From positions 1,533,001 to 1,597,000 of the forward strand of contig NZ_CP021912.1 of NCBI RefSeq assembly GCF_003264115.1: a stretch of DNA of 64,000 nucleotides. Reading direction: 5' to 3'. Source of the stretch: Erythrobacter sp. KY5 (GTDB taxonomy: Bacteria; Pseudomonadota; Alphaproteobacteria; Sphingomonadales; Sphingomonadaceae). The translations under genes were made by a program, and so were the position numbers. Positions 8,028 to 15,719 of the stretch are shown here, piece after piece. The notes under the pieces are model-generated. The model saw only the letters and a list, made by a program, of their open reading frames with translations. It made no database searches and was not told the origin of the DNA. Each line of letters starts with the position of its first letter. Position 1 is the first letter of the stretch.

Positions 8028-8570
8028 GTGTTTCATCGCAGTCAAAGATTGCTGCTCAGACCGATCTGGCCGGAAGACTGGCAAGGCGTCCTCAATGGCA
8101 TCGCGGATGAAGGCGTCGTGCGAAATCTGGCGCGCGCCCCATGGCCCTATTCGGCGAAGGACGCGCGTGAGTTCACCTCGCTTCCGTGCGAGCCGCTTTT
8201 CCCGCGCTTTCTGATCACACGTGCCAGCGATGCGCAGGTCATCGGGTGTGTCGGGATCGACCGGATGGGTGACAGCGGCGTTATCGAACTCGGCTACTGG
8301 ATCGCCCGCGAGCACTGGGGCCAAGGCTATGCCACCGAAGCAGGCGAAGCGACGCTCAAGATCGCGCATACACTGGGCCATACGCGCGTTCATGCCGGGC
8401 ACTTTCTCGATAATCCCGCCTCTGGCCGAGTGCTGGAAAAGCTCGGTTTCGAGCCCACCGGCAGGATCGTGGAGCGGCATTCGTGCGGACGCGGCGAATC
8501 GGCGCCTACGGCCGAATTCGTACTCGATCTGGCGGCGCAGATTGCGACAGGTGAGAAGCGAGCCGCGTAA
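8028..8570 (+). CDS. GNAT family N-acetyltransferase (RimJ/RimL-like)
   Basis: 180-residue acetyltransferase. The start is set at GTG 8028, preceded by GGAGAG; the longer frame begins inside the rpmA terminator. The opening LLLRPIWPEDW, the acetyl-CoA pyrophosphate-binding loop HWGQGYATEAGEA and the C-terminal NPASGRVLEKLGFEPTGR are typical of the RimJ/RimL-like branch, which acetylates protein N-termini or small amines. The substrate is unknown. GNAT genes often follow rplU-rpmA in alphaproteobacteria. Confidence 0.85.
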   Translation: MFHRSQRLLLRPIWPEDWQGVLNGIADEGVVRNLARAPWPYSAKDAREFTSLPCEPLFPRFLITRASDAQVIGCVGIDRMGDSGVIELGYWIAREHWGQGYATEAGEATLKIAHTLGHTRVHAGHFLDNPASGRVLEKLGFEPTGRIVERHSCGRGESAPTAEFVLDLAAQIATGEKRAA

Positions 8571-8582
8571 GACCTTCGGGTA

Positions 8583-8623
8583 AGGCCAATCCGCAGCGCT
8601 TGAGAGGTGCTGCCGATTGGCCT
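8583..8623. repeat. 17-bp inverted repeat between the GNAT and TetR genes
   Basis: Arms 8583-8599 and 8607-8623 (beginning AGGCCAATC and ending GATTGGCCT) pair with one mismatch and one G-U around a 7-nt loop. The repeat ends 14 bp before the TetR start. It could terminate the GNAT transcript or act as an operator for the TetR regulator. The absence of a T-tract makes an operator at least as likely. Confidence 0.6.
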
Positions 8624-8637
8624 AAACTCTTGCGCAT

Positions 8638-9234
8638 ATGAAAAGTCGCAAGAGATTAAGTCCGGAAGAATCGCGCAAGTCCGCCCTAGAAGCGGCGCGG
8701 GCGCTCCTGATCGAAACGGGCCCGCAGTCGGTCACGCTCAAGGCCGTGGCAGCCCGCATCGGGCGAACGCATGCGAACCTGCTTCACCATTTCGGTTCGG
8801 CATCCGGCCTGCAAAAGGCGCTCGCCGAACATTTGGCGAAGACGGTTTGCGAAACAATCATCGAGGCCGTGCGTGCAAGCCGCGCCGGGCTTGGTTCTGC
8901 GCGCGAAGTGGTGGATCTCGCGTTCGATGCGTTCGATCGCGAAGGCGCAGGAGCACTCACCAGCTGGATGTTGCTCACGGGCAATGAGGACGCGCTCAAT
9001 CCGATCATCACCACGATCCATGAGCTGGTTGACGAGGTGGCTCCTGAAGAGGCTGAGATACACAGTGACCCGAAGCATGTGCACAAGGATACGCTCGGCC
9101 TTGTCCTGCTGGCGCTCGGTGACGCTTTGATCGGGGCGGCGCTTGCAAAATCGCTCGGCCTGCCGCGCGATACGGCACGCGAAAGGGCCGCGGCCAATCT
9201 CGAAGCCTCAATGGCCGAACATTACGAGGCTTGA
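8638..9234 (+). CDS. TetR/AcrR family transcriptional regulator
   Basis: 198 residues. The N-terminal helix-turn-helix is typical: ALEAARALLIETGPQSVTLK, then AVAARIGRTHANLLHHFGS as the recognition unit. The C-terminal ligand domain is helical and unassigned. The ligand and targets are unknown. A near-perfect inverted repeat 14 bp upstream of the ATG is a candidate autoregulatory site. The gene converges on ygfZ with 1 bp between the stops. Confidence 0.85.
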   Translation: MKSRKRLSPEESRKSALEAARALLIETGPQSVTLKAVAARIGRTHANLLHHFGSASGLQKALAEHLAKTVCETIIEAVRASRAGLGSAREVVDLAFDAFDREGAGALTSWMLLTGNEDALNPIITTIHELVDEVAPEEAEIHSDPKHVHKDTLGLVLLALGDALIGAALAKSLGLPRDTARERAAANLEASMAEHYEA

Positions 9235-9235
9235 G

Positions 9236-9967
9236 TCATTCCGCAATGCCCGCTGCCTGCCATTGGGGCAGGGTGGCTGGATCGAGGTCGGCGACGCGCA
9301 AATGGTCGATGGCGAGCCCGAGGTCGGGATAGCTGGCCTTCCGGCGCTTTTCCTCCGAACGTTCAAGCGGGACCACGACCAGTCTGCGATTGACCTTCTG
9401 CCGCCAGTTCATCCGTGCGGTGTTCTCCTGACCGACATAACAGCCTTTCTCGAAGCTGACGCCGTGAAGTTCGACGGCGTTGGTTTCGAGCCACAGGATA
9501 TCGGCCAGCTCAGAGCGGCCCTCGGGCACACCGAGGCTTAGGCGGTGAGCGAGGTATTCCTGATCGGCTGGTTCGGCTTCGCTGCGCGCTGCGACAGCGC
9601 GGTATCCCAGATGGGACAGGCGCGGGTCGGGCTTTGCTCCGTCGAACATTTCTCGTGACCAGAAAACGGCCTGTGTCTCGTCGCGCACGATGTCGATCTT
9701 ACGACGAAGGCGATAGAGCGAAAGCCGTTTTGCCAGATCATTGGCCACGACCGCTTCGCAATCGAGCAGGATTACGCCATCTTCACCCTCCCATACGAAG
9801 AAGTCGAACATGGCCTTACCCTGCGCCGAGAGGAGCGCTGCATAGACCGGCAGCTCACCTGAGACATCGTTGGTCACGAGGCCTTGCAAAAACCCGCGCA
9901 CATCTTCGCCATCATCCGTGGCAGCGAGGCGAATGATTGCCCGGTCGTTCAATTTATTGGCGGTCAT
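9236..9967 (-). CDS. ygfZ: folate-binding YgfZ/Iba57 family protein
   Basis: 243-residue GcvT-like protein with the family hallmark KGCYVGQE near residue 178, whose cysteine is required for function. The start MTANKLNDRAIIRL and the segment FLQGLVTNDVSG are also characteristic. YgfZ uses tetrahydrofolate in the maintenance or assembly of [4Fe-4S] proteins, including radical-SAM enzymes such as the MoaA encoded here. It overlaps the upstream ATP-grasp gene by 4 bp, so the pair is coupled. Confidence 0.9.
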   Translation of the reverse strand: MTANKLNDRAIIRLAATDDGEDVRGFLQGLVTNDVSGELPVYAALLSAQGKAMFDFFVWEGEDGVILLDCEAVVANDLAKRLSLYRLRRKIDIVRDETQAVFWSREMFDGAKPDPRLSHLGYRAVAARSEAEPADQEYLAHRLSLGVPEGRSELADILWLETNAVELHGVSFEKGCYVGQENTARMNWRQKVNRRLVVVPLERSEEKRRKASYPDLGLAIDHLRVADLDPATLPQWQAAGIAE

Positions 9968-10851
9968 GTCTTCAATCTCTTTGCAACAGCACGCGCGATG
10001 CGCTCGCCCAGATGCGGGGCTTGTTCCGGGTAGAGATAGGGTTCGATCAGCTCCGCTTCCATAACCATCAGCGTATCATCGTCAGCGCGCAGCATGTCGA
10101 TACGCGCATAGAGCGGGGCATCGAAAGGCAGCGCGTCGATGATCGCGCGTGCAGCGGTGGCTTCGCTATCAGAAGGCTCGTGCGCGCTTTCGGTGCCGCC
10201 GTAAAGCGACTGGATGCGATACTCGCCATCCGCTGCTTTCTTGCGCAGAGCGTGGCTGAGCTCGCCGTCGATGAAGATGAAGCTGAGCTCGCCTTCTTTC
10301 GTGATCGCCTCAAGGAAGGGCTGTACCATTGCGGGATGTTCAAACTGCCAATCGCCGGGCACTTCGCCGCGCATGAGCAGTTCCTGTCCCTCCGCACCGG
10401 CACCGACCTGGCGTTTTACCACGATGCGATCGGTGCCGAACCCATCCATCGCCGCATGCGCATCGTCAGCGTTCAGCCTGTCGAGCCAAAGCGTGGGTAT
10501 GGCTGCAGCGCCCCGTCCGGCAAGTTCGCGCAGATAGGTCTTTGTGATGTTCCATCGCACGACATGGGCAGGGTTGCTGACCACTATCCCAAGAGCCTCG
10601 AGAGCTTCGAGTTTCGCAAGGAAGGCCATTGACTTGTCCTGATAATTCCAGGCTGAGCCGAGCATCACGAGGTCGACGTCGTCGAACGCCTCAAGCGGTG
10701 CCTCCCAATCAATCACGGCGAAGTCCAAACCTGCAACCTGCAAAGCCGGTTCGAGCGATTTCACCATCAGATCGTGTTCGAAAGCGTCGCCGCGACGGTG
10801 ACCAGAGCCGGGGAGAGTGGTTTCGCAAGCGAGAAATGCAATTCTGGACAT
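9964..10851 (-). CDS. ATP-grasp domain protein, RimK/GshB-like
   Basis: 295 residues with an ATP-grasp layout: an N-terminal pre-ATP-grasp domain (AFLACETTLPG, DLVMLGSAWNYQ), a central ATP lid (RIVVKRQVGAGAEGQELL), the EHPAMVQPFLEAI strand, and the C-terminal metal site (YARIDMLRADD, VMEAELIEPYLY) with the acidic residues needed for catalysis. Members ligate an amine to a carboxylate; the substrate is not known. It is first in a two-gene unit with ygfZ (overlap 9964-9967), and is divergent from pyrC. Confidence 0.8.
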   Translation of the reverse strand: MSRIAFLACETTLPGSGHRRGDAFEHDLMVKSLEPALQVAGLDFAVIDWEAPLEAFDDVDLVMLGSAWNYQDKSMAFLAKLEALEALGIVVSNPAHVVRWNITKTYLRELAGRGAAAIPTLWLDRLNADDAHAAMDGFGTDRIVVKRQVGAGAEGQELLMRGEVPGDWQFEHPAMVQPFLEAITKEGELSFIFIDGELSHALRKKAADGEYRIQSLYGGTESAHEPSDSEATAARAIIDALPFDAPLYARIDMLRADDDTLMVMEAELIEPYLYPEQAPHLGERIARAVAKRLKT

Positions 10852-10933
10852 GGGTATGCGGCCTTAAGGCTGATTGTGGAGGGTGGAAAGCCCCGTTGCG
10901 TGAGCGTGAACCCCAGCCTAAGGCTCGCGGTCG

Positions 10934-11971
10934 ATGACCGACATTCTGACCATCCGCCGCCCCGACGACTGGCACCTGCATTTCCGCGATGGGGACATCA
11001 TGCGCGGCGTTGTGCCTTATACGGCACGCCAGTTTGCGCGCGCGATTGTTATGCCGAACCTTACGCCTCCGGTCACGACGGCTTCAATGGCGGCTGAGTA
11101 CCGCGAGCGCATTCTGGCAGCGGTGCCCGAAGGTGTGAACTTTACACCCCTGATGACCTGCTATCTCACCGACACGACCGACGCCGACGATCTCGCTCGC
11201 GGGGCGGCTGACGGGGTGTTCACGGCGGCCAAGCTGTATCCTGCCAACGCGACCACCAATTCCGCGCACGGGGTCAGCGATGTTTCCAAGATCTACCCGG
11301 TGTTCGAACGTATGGAGGCCGAGGGCATAGTCCTTTGCGTCCATGGCGAGGTCACCAGCGCCGACATCGACGTGTTCGACCGCGAAGCCGAGTTCATCGA
11401 GCGCCACCTGCGCGATATCGTCGCAAGCTTCCCGAAGCTGAAAGTGGTATTCGAACACATAACCACCAGCGATGCTGTGGACTTCGTGCTGGAGAGCGGC
11501 CCCAATGTTGCGGCAACGATCACGCCTCAGCATCTTCACATCAATCGCAATGCGATGTTGGTTGGCGGGATTCAGCCGCACAATTACTGCCTGCCTGTTG
11601 CCAAGCGAGAAAGCCACAGGCTGGCGCTTCGCCGCGCGGCTGTGAGTGGGAATGCGAAGTTCTTTCTCGGCACCGACAGCGCCCCGCATCTGCGCGGCGA
11701 CAAGGAAAGCGCTTGTGGGTGTGCGGGCATTTTCGGCGCGCCTTATGCACTGGAAAGCTATCTCACGGTCTTCGATGAAGAGGGCGCTATCGACAAATTC
11801 GAATGCTTTGCCTCTCTCCATGGCCCCGCCTTTTACGGCCTTCCGGTAAACGACGACACGGTCGTGCTGGAACGTGCCGAGGTCGAGGTGCCGCAAAGCC
11901 TGCCTCTGGCTGGAAACGAAATCGTCCCCTGGCATGGCGGCCAGACAATCGGCTGGCGCTTTGTGGGTTAA
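10934..11971 (+). CDS. pyrC: dihydroorotase
   Basis: 345-residue zinc amidohydrolase of pyrimidine synthesis (class II, E. coli type). The motif DWHLHFRDG near the start provides two metal-binding His residues. AAKLYPANATTNS holds the carboxylated bridging lysine, and CVHGEV, FEHITT and GTDSAPHLR provide the remaining ligands. Length matches the family (about 345). Its TAA stop overlaps the rarD stop on the other strand by a shared TTAA. Confidence 0.97.
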   Translation: MTDILTIRRPDDWHLHFRDGDIMRGVVPYTARQFARAIVMPNLTPPVTTASMAAEYRERILAAVPEGVNFTPLMTCYLTDTTDADDLARGAADGVFTAAKLYPANATTNSAHGVSDVSKIYPVFERMEAEGIVLCVHGEVTSADIDVFDREAEFIERHLRDIVASFPKLKVVFEHITTSDAVDFVLESGPNVAATITPQHLHINRNAMLVGGIQPHNYCLPVAKRESHRLALRRAAVSGNAKFFLGTDSAPHLRGDKESACGCAGIFGAPYALESYLTVFDEEGAIDKFECFASLHGPAFYGLPVNDDTVVLERAEVEVPQSLPLAGNEIVPWHGGQTIGWRFVG

Positions 11972-12888
11972 GCTATCGCAGCGGCTTTCGCTCTGCGGCT
12001 GCGGAGCCAGAGATCTGCCACAAAGATAGCCACGGCAGTCCAGATGAGGATGAAGCTGCCCAATTGAACCGGGCGAAGCTGCGCGCCGAAAACGGTGAGG
12101 CCGAGGAAAAAGACGATGGTGGGCGCGAGGTACTGGATGAAACCGAGCGTCGAATAATCCATCCGCCGCGCCGCAATGGCGAAAAGCAGCAACGGTACTG
12201 CGGTGACCACCCCTGAAAAGACGATGGCGAGGCTGAGGAACCAGTCATTGCCGAATGATGGCCCAGCCGGCCCGGCGGCATACCACATGACGATGCCGAT
12301 AGCTGGCACGAGAAGGATCATGCTTTCAATCGTGAGGCCGGGAAGCGATCCGACATCAACCTGTTTTCGAACAATGCCATAAAGGCCAAAGCTGAAGCCG
12401 AGTGTCAGGCTGATCCAGAGCGTTGTCAGCGCGCCCGCAGCCAGCAGCGCGACCCCGCTCGCCGCAACGGCGACCGCCAGCCATTGCCAGCGGCTAAGGC
12501 GCTCTTTCAAAAACAGCGTTCCCAGAAGCACGTTGAGAAGCGGGTTCAGGTAATAGCCAAGACTGGCCGCGTAGACCTGATTCTCCATGATCGCCCAGAT
12601 GTAGACGAACCAGTTGATCGCGATGAGGATCGCACTGGCGAACAGGGCAAGCATCGTCCGCCTGTTGCTAAGAGCGCGGCGCAGTTCTGCGAACTGGCGG
12701 CGGAACGCGACGATCAGAAGGCACAGCGGAAGTGTCCAGATAATCCTCCAGCCGACAAATTCGAACGGCGGCACGGCCGTCACCAGCAGCAGGTAAAGCG
12801 GCAGGAAGCCCCAGATTACATAGGCTCCAAGCGCCGCTGGGAGGCCGGACGGATTGGACGAGGCGGAGGGGGGCTCGGATTGGGGCAT
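11968..12888 (-). CDS. rarD: RarD/EamA family transporter
   Basis: 306 residues from ATG 12888, with ten predicted membrane helices in two EamA repeats. The opening GAYVIWGFLPLYLLLV, FVGWRIIWTLPLCL, NWFVYIWAI and SLGYYLNPLLNVLLGTLFL are RarD signatures. Members are inner-membrane drug/metabolite exporters; the E. coli protein is named for chloramphenicol sensitivity, and its substrate is uncertain. The 34-residue upstream extension to 12990 lacks family similarity and is rejected. Confidence 0.88.
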   Translation of the reverse strand: MPQSEPPSASSNPSGLPAALGAYVIWGFLPLYLLLVTAVPPFEFVGWRIIWTLPLCLLIVAFRRQFAELRRALSNRRTMLALFASAILIAINWFVYIWAIMENQVYAASLGYYLNPLLNVLLGTLFLKERLSRWQWLAVAVAASGVALLAAGALTTLWISLTLGFSFGLYGIVRKQVDVGSLPGLTIESMILLVPAIGIVMWYAAGPAGPSFGNDWFLSLAIVFSGVVTAVPLLLFAIAARRMDYSTLGFIQYLAPTIVFFLGLTVFGAQLRPVQLGSFILIWTAVAIFVADLWLRSRRAKAAAIA

Positions 12889-13038
12889 CAGGCTCCGGCC
12901 ACTAGGCGGCAGGGCGCGTAGGCGCAAGCATGCCGATTGCGGCCAAACAGCAATAAGGTGGCCCGCCAACCTGAACGAGAACCAACACACGCTTTCGCGT
13001 TTCGTTCAGTTTAGTGCCTCTATAGATGAACACACACC

Positions 13039-13190
13039 GAGAGCACCACTCCTCCCTCTCCACCCCTTCTCCTGTGAGTGGGGCTCTCATTCTGACCTTG
13101 GGTCGCTATCCACCAAGCGGTCCGGGCGCGGCTCCCACCAGTCGCGGAAAGCGCCCCCACGACCCCACAAAGGGGCGCGGGGGCGCTTTC
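13039..13190 (+). ncRNA. candidate small RNA with CU-rich loop and three hairpins
   Basis: Inside the 367-bp gap 12889-13255. Hairpin 1 has arms 13039-13050 and 13077-13088 (12 bp, one mismatch) around a 26-nt loop that is almost all C and U (CCUCCCUCUCC...). Hairpin 2 has GACCTTGG (13094-13101) paired with CCAA and GGTC (13113-13122, 2-nt bulge). Hairpin 3 (13147-13158 with 13179-13190) is a 12-bp perfect stem with an inner CCCC/GGGG pairing, like a terminator. TATAGA at 13021-13026 could be a -10, giving an RNA of about 160 nt. The loop is complementary to Shine-Dalgarno sequences. No known family is recognised; the opposite strand is also possible. Confidence 0.5.
13147..13190 (+). terminator. 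GC-rich hairpin ending the candidate small RNA
   Basis: GAAAGCGCCCCC pairs perfectly with GGGGGCGCTTTC, with a second CCCC/GGGG stem inside. ATCTTTGCG follows, so the T-tract is weak. It lies 66 bp before the lipoprotein start at 13256 and would separate the small RNA from that gene. Confidence 0.6.
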
Positions 13191-13255
13191 ATCTTTGCGC
13201 GGGTTCTTGCGCGAATTCTCAGCGAAAATTAACCAAGCTCGGGCAACAGGGCCGG

Positions 13256-13978
13256 ATGGAAATCCGCGCCTCTCGTTCCACCTGCCTCGCGATTGCGCTC
13301 GCGCTTCTTGCCGGCTGCGGCGAAGAGGCGACAGAAATGCCGAGCGAAATCCTGACGCAGGACCCGCAATTGGCGCGTGCTCTCAATGACCCCCTGATGA
13401 TCGACCCGGATCTGGCTTGGCGCAGCGAGGCCAATGCCGTGATTGCCTATCGCGATGGTCATCCGCTGCCCTTGATTGAGGCGAGGGAGGACAGCGCCGC
13501 GCGAGCACGGGAGGAGGCGCGTCTCGAACTGCTCGAAAACGGTCAGATTCCCGCACCGTCCCCCGCGATCTCGCAGGCGAGCGATGCCACCTTTGCGGAC
13601 CTGGTGACGGCAGATCAGATGGTCGAGGCTGCGGGCGCGCGCACTGATTGCATTGCCCGCATGAACAGCGACCTTGAGTGGTCGACACGGATGCCTGCCA
13701 CTTCTTCGATCATGCCGCATGGCATGGTGCAGCAGGCCGCAGGTGTGGACGAGGGCACGTGCGTTGTGCGGGTCGTGCGTTACCTGACGCCGGTCGGCAT
13801 TGAAGACGCGCTTGAATACCACTGGGCCAAGGTTGAGCGCGCGCGGTTCGATCTGACCCGCTATGCCCGTCCCGCTGCGCAGCTTCATGGTGAGCGCCGC
13901 GATCAAAAAGTGATCTTTGAGTTTCGCGAAGGCCCAGGCGGGATGACAGCCGTGGATGTGGTCCACTGGCGCAAATAA
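13256..13978 (+). CDS. predicted lipoprotein of unknown function
   Basis: 240 residues beginning MEIRASRSTCLAIALALLAG, with a lipobox ALLAGC near residue 21. The mature protein starts acidic and then has a globular domain (ADQMVEAAGARTDCIARMNSDLEWSTRM ... VRYLTPVGIEDALEYHWAKV) containing two cysteines that could form a disulfide. The longer frame to 12854 would cross the small-RNA hairpins and is not supported. It converges on astD with 12 bp between the stops. I do not recognise the family. Confidence 0.75.
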   Translation: MEIRASRSTCLAIALALLAGCGEEATEMPSEILTQDPQLARALNDPLMIDPDLAWRSEANAVIAYRDGHPLPLIEAREDSAARAREEARLELLENGQIPAPSPAISQASDATFADLVTADQMVEAAGARTDCIARMNSDLEWSTRMPATSSIMPHGMVQQAAGVDEGTCVVRVVRYLTPVGIEDALEYHWAKVERARFDLTRYARPAAQLHGERRDQKVIFEFREGPGGMTAVDVVHWRK

Positions 13979-13990
13979 TGCCGGGACGGC

Positions 13991-15415
13991 CTATTCGCCG
14001 ATCCCGATCTCGATGTTGGCGCGCGGTTGCTCCATCTCATTGCTCGCGACCGGGTAAGCGCAGTAATCTGCGGCGTAATAGGCGGCGGGACGATGATTGC
14101 CCGACAGGCCAATCCCGCCAAACGGGGCCGAAGAAGACGCGCCGTTTGTAGGGCGGTTCCAGTTGATGATCCCGGCGCGCGTATTCGCCCAGAACCGTCC
14201 GTAATCTTCAGGCGATCCTCCGATCAGCGAAGCCGACAGGCCAAAACGGGTGTTGTTCGCTTCGGCAATGGCTGCATCGAGGTCAGGGACGCGGATCACT
14301 TGCAGAAGCGGGCCGAACAGTTCGATGTCCGGACGATCCTCCATCTCCGTGGTATCGATGATGCCGGGCGTCAGGAATGGCCGATCGGGATTGGGCCTGC
14401 GCATGTGCAGCAGCGCTTTTCCGCCAGAGGTAAGCAGCGCGACAAATGAATCGCTCAGGCCGTCGGCTGTGGCGTTGTCGATCACCGGCCCCATGAAAGG
14501 CTGCGGGTCATCGAACGGATCTCCGACGATCAGACGTTTGGCCATTGGCAGCAATTCAGCCATCAGCGGTTCGTACATCGAGGACTTGACGATGAGCCGC
14601 CGTGCCGCGGTGCAGCGCTGGCCTGCCGAGGTAAATGCGCTCTGGATGATGAGAGCGCAGGCATCCGAAATCTTCGGCGTATCAATCACTACAAGCGGAT
14701 TGTTGCCGCCCATTTCGAGGGCGACGATCTTGCCCGGGTTCGCGGCGAGCTTGCGGTTGATGGCGATGCCGGCCTGCGCGCTCCCCGTGAACAGAACGCC
14801 ATCAATTCCTGGATGCGAGACAAGCGCCTTGCCCTGTTCCGGACCACCGATCAGTCCTTGAACCACGCCATCGGGTATTCCCGAACGGCTCCAGCATTCA
14901 AGCAATGCCATCCCGACAGCGGGTGCCTTTTCAGAGGGTTTGAAGACCACTGTGTTCCCGGCGATCAGCGCCGGTACCATGTGCCCGTTAGGGAGGTGAG
15001 CCGGGAAGTTGTACGGCCCTAGCACGGCCATGACGCCGTGCGGCTTGTGCCGCAGCGCTGCTGTCCCGAGCAGAGCGCTGTCGCGTTTTTTCTTTCCGGT
15101 CCGCTCTGCATAGGCCTGAACCGAGATGTCGACCTTGGCGACGACCGCATCGACTTCCGTGCGTGCTTCCCAAAGGGGTTTGCCCGTTTCGCGGGCGATC
15201 AGCTCTGCCAGCTTGTCCGCGTCTGTTCGCACTTCATTGGCAAAACGACGGGCGACCTCGACCCGGTGGCTCAACGCCTGCGCCGCCCATGCGGGCCATG
15301 CCTTGCGGGCGCGGCTTACGATTGTGTTCACCTCGCCCACTGGCCCGCGCCACACGGTCTCGCCCGTCGAAGGGGAATAAGATGTCAGAGTGTCGGGCGC
15401 TGCTTGGTCTGTCAC
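13991..15415 (-). CDS. astD: succinylglutamate-semialdehyde dehydrogenase
   Basis: NAD-dependent aldehyde dehydrogenase, step four of the AST arginine-succinylation pathway. Core motifs are present: GPYNFPAHLPNGHMVPAL, VFKPSEKAP, LFTGSAQAG, LEMGGNNPLVV and the catalytic Cys in SAGQRCTAARR. The C-terminal AAYYAADYCAYPVAS is specific to AstD. Conserved sequence begins near residue 45 of the longest frame. The exact start is uncertain: GTG 15415 or 15421 give about 474 residues, the usual length, and no ATG fits well. The other ast genes are not in the window. Confidence 0.88.
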   Translation of the reverse strand: MTDQAAPDTLTSYSPSTGETVWRGPVGEVNTIVSRARKAWPAWAAQALSHRVEVARRFANEVRTDADKLAELIARETGKPLWEARTEVDAVVAKVDISVQAYAERTGKKKRDSALLGTAALRHKPHGVMAVLGPYNFPAHLPNGHMVPALIAGNTVVFKPSEKAPAVGMALLECWSRSGIPDGVVQGLIGGPEQGKALVSHPGIDGVLFTGSAQAGIAINRKLAANPGKIVALEMGGNNPLVVIDTPKISDACALIIQSAFTSAGQRCTAARRLIVKSSMYEPLMAELLPMAKRLIVGDPFDDPQPFMGPVIDNATADGLSDSFVALLTSGGKALLHMRRPNPDRPFLTPGIIDTTEMEDRPDIELFGPLLQVIRVPDLDAAIAEANNTRFGLSASLIGGSPEDYGRFWANTRAGIINWNRPTNGASSSAPFGGIGLSGNHRPAAYYAADYCAYPVASNEMEQPRANIEIGIGE

Positions 15416-15622
15416 GTTCACGTTCGCTTGGTTTTCAAGATTTGCGTTGCAAGACGACCGGTCCCTGGGCGTTAACCCCTTGCGCTTCAGGCGATCTGGT
15501 AGCGACCACAAAGTCCCATGCATAGCCCCAACATTAGGTTAACAAGTGAACCCAAAAGGGTTTCCCTTCTACGTAACATTGCGTATGCAAGTTAGGCACG
15601 TGTTAGGGGGGGAGCTGCCGTT

Positions 15623-15682
15623 ATGGTGGTGCGTGACATCAAGATCATACCCCTCGCCGGGTCGCGGAGTTGCAATCCGTAA
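15623..15682 (+). CDS. possible 19-residue leader peptide upstream of the adhesin
   Basis: ATG at 15623 is preceded by a purine-rich GGGGGGGAG 8 nt upstream and opens a 19-codon frame (MVVRDIKIIPLAGSRSCNP) ending at TAA. An AAAGCG/CGCTTT hairpin (15681-15696 region) follows, and then the adhesin ribosome-binding site AGGGGA (15705-15710). The gap 15416-15719 also holds an imperfect dyad TACGTAACATTGCGTA at 15570-15585. Such an arrangement can regulate by translation-coupled attenuation. It may equally be a chance ORF. Confidence 0.3.
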   Translation: MVVRDIKIIPLAGSRSCNP

Positions 15683-15719
15683 AGCGTCTCTCGGGCGCTT
15701 TGGTTAGGGGAAAATTTAA

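Noticed and set aside
12854..13255. N-terminal extension of the lipoprotein gene at 13256
   Set aside because: It would cross the three hairpins of the candidate small RNA, and the lipoprotein signal begins at 13256.
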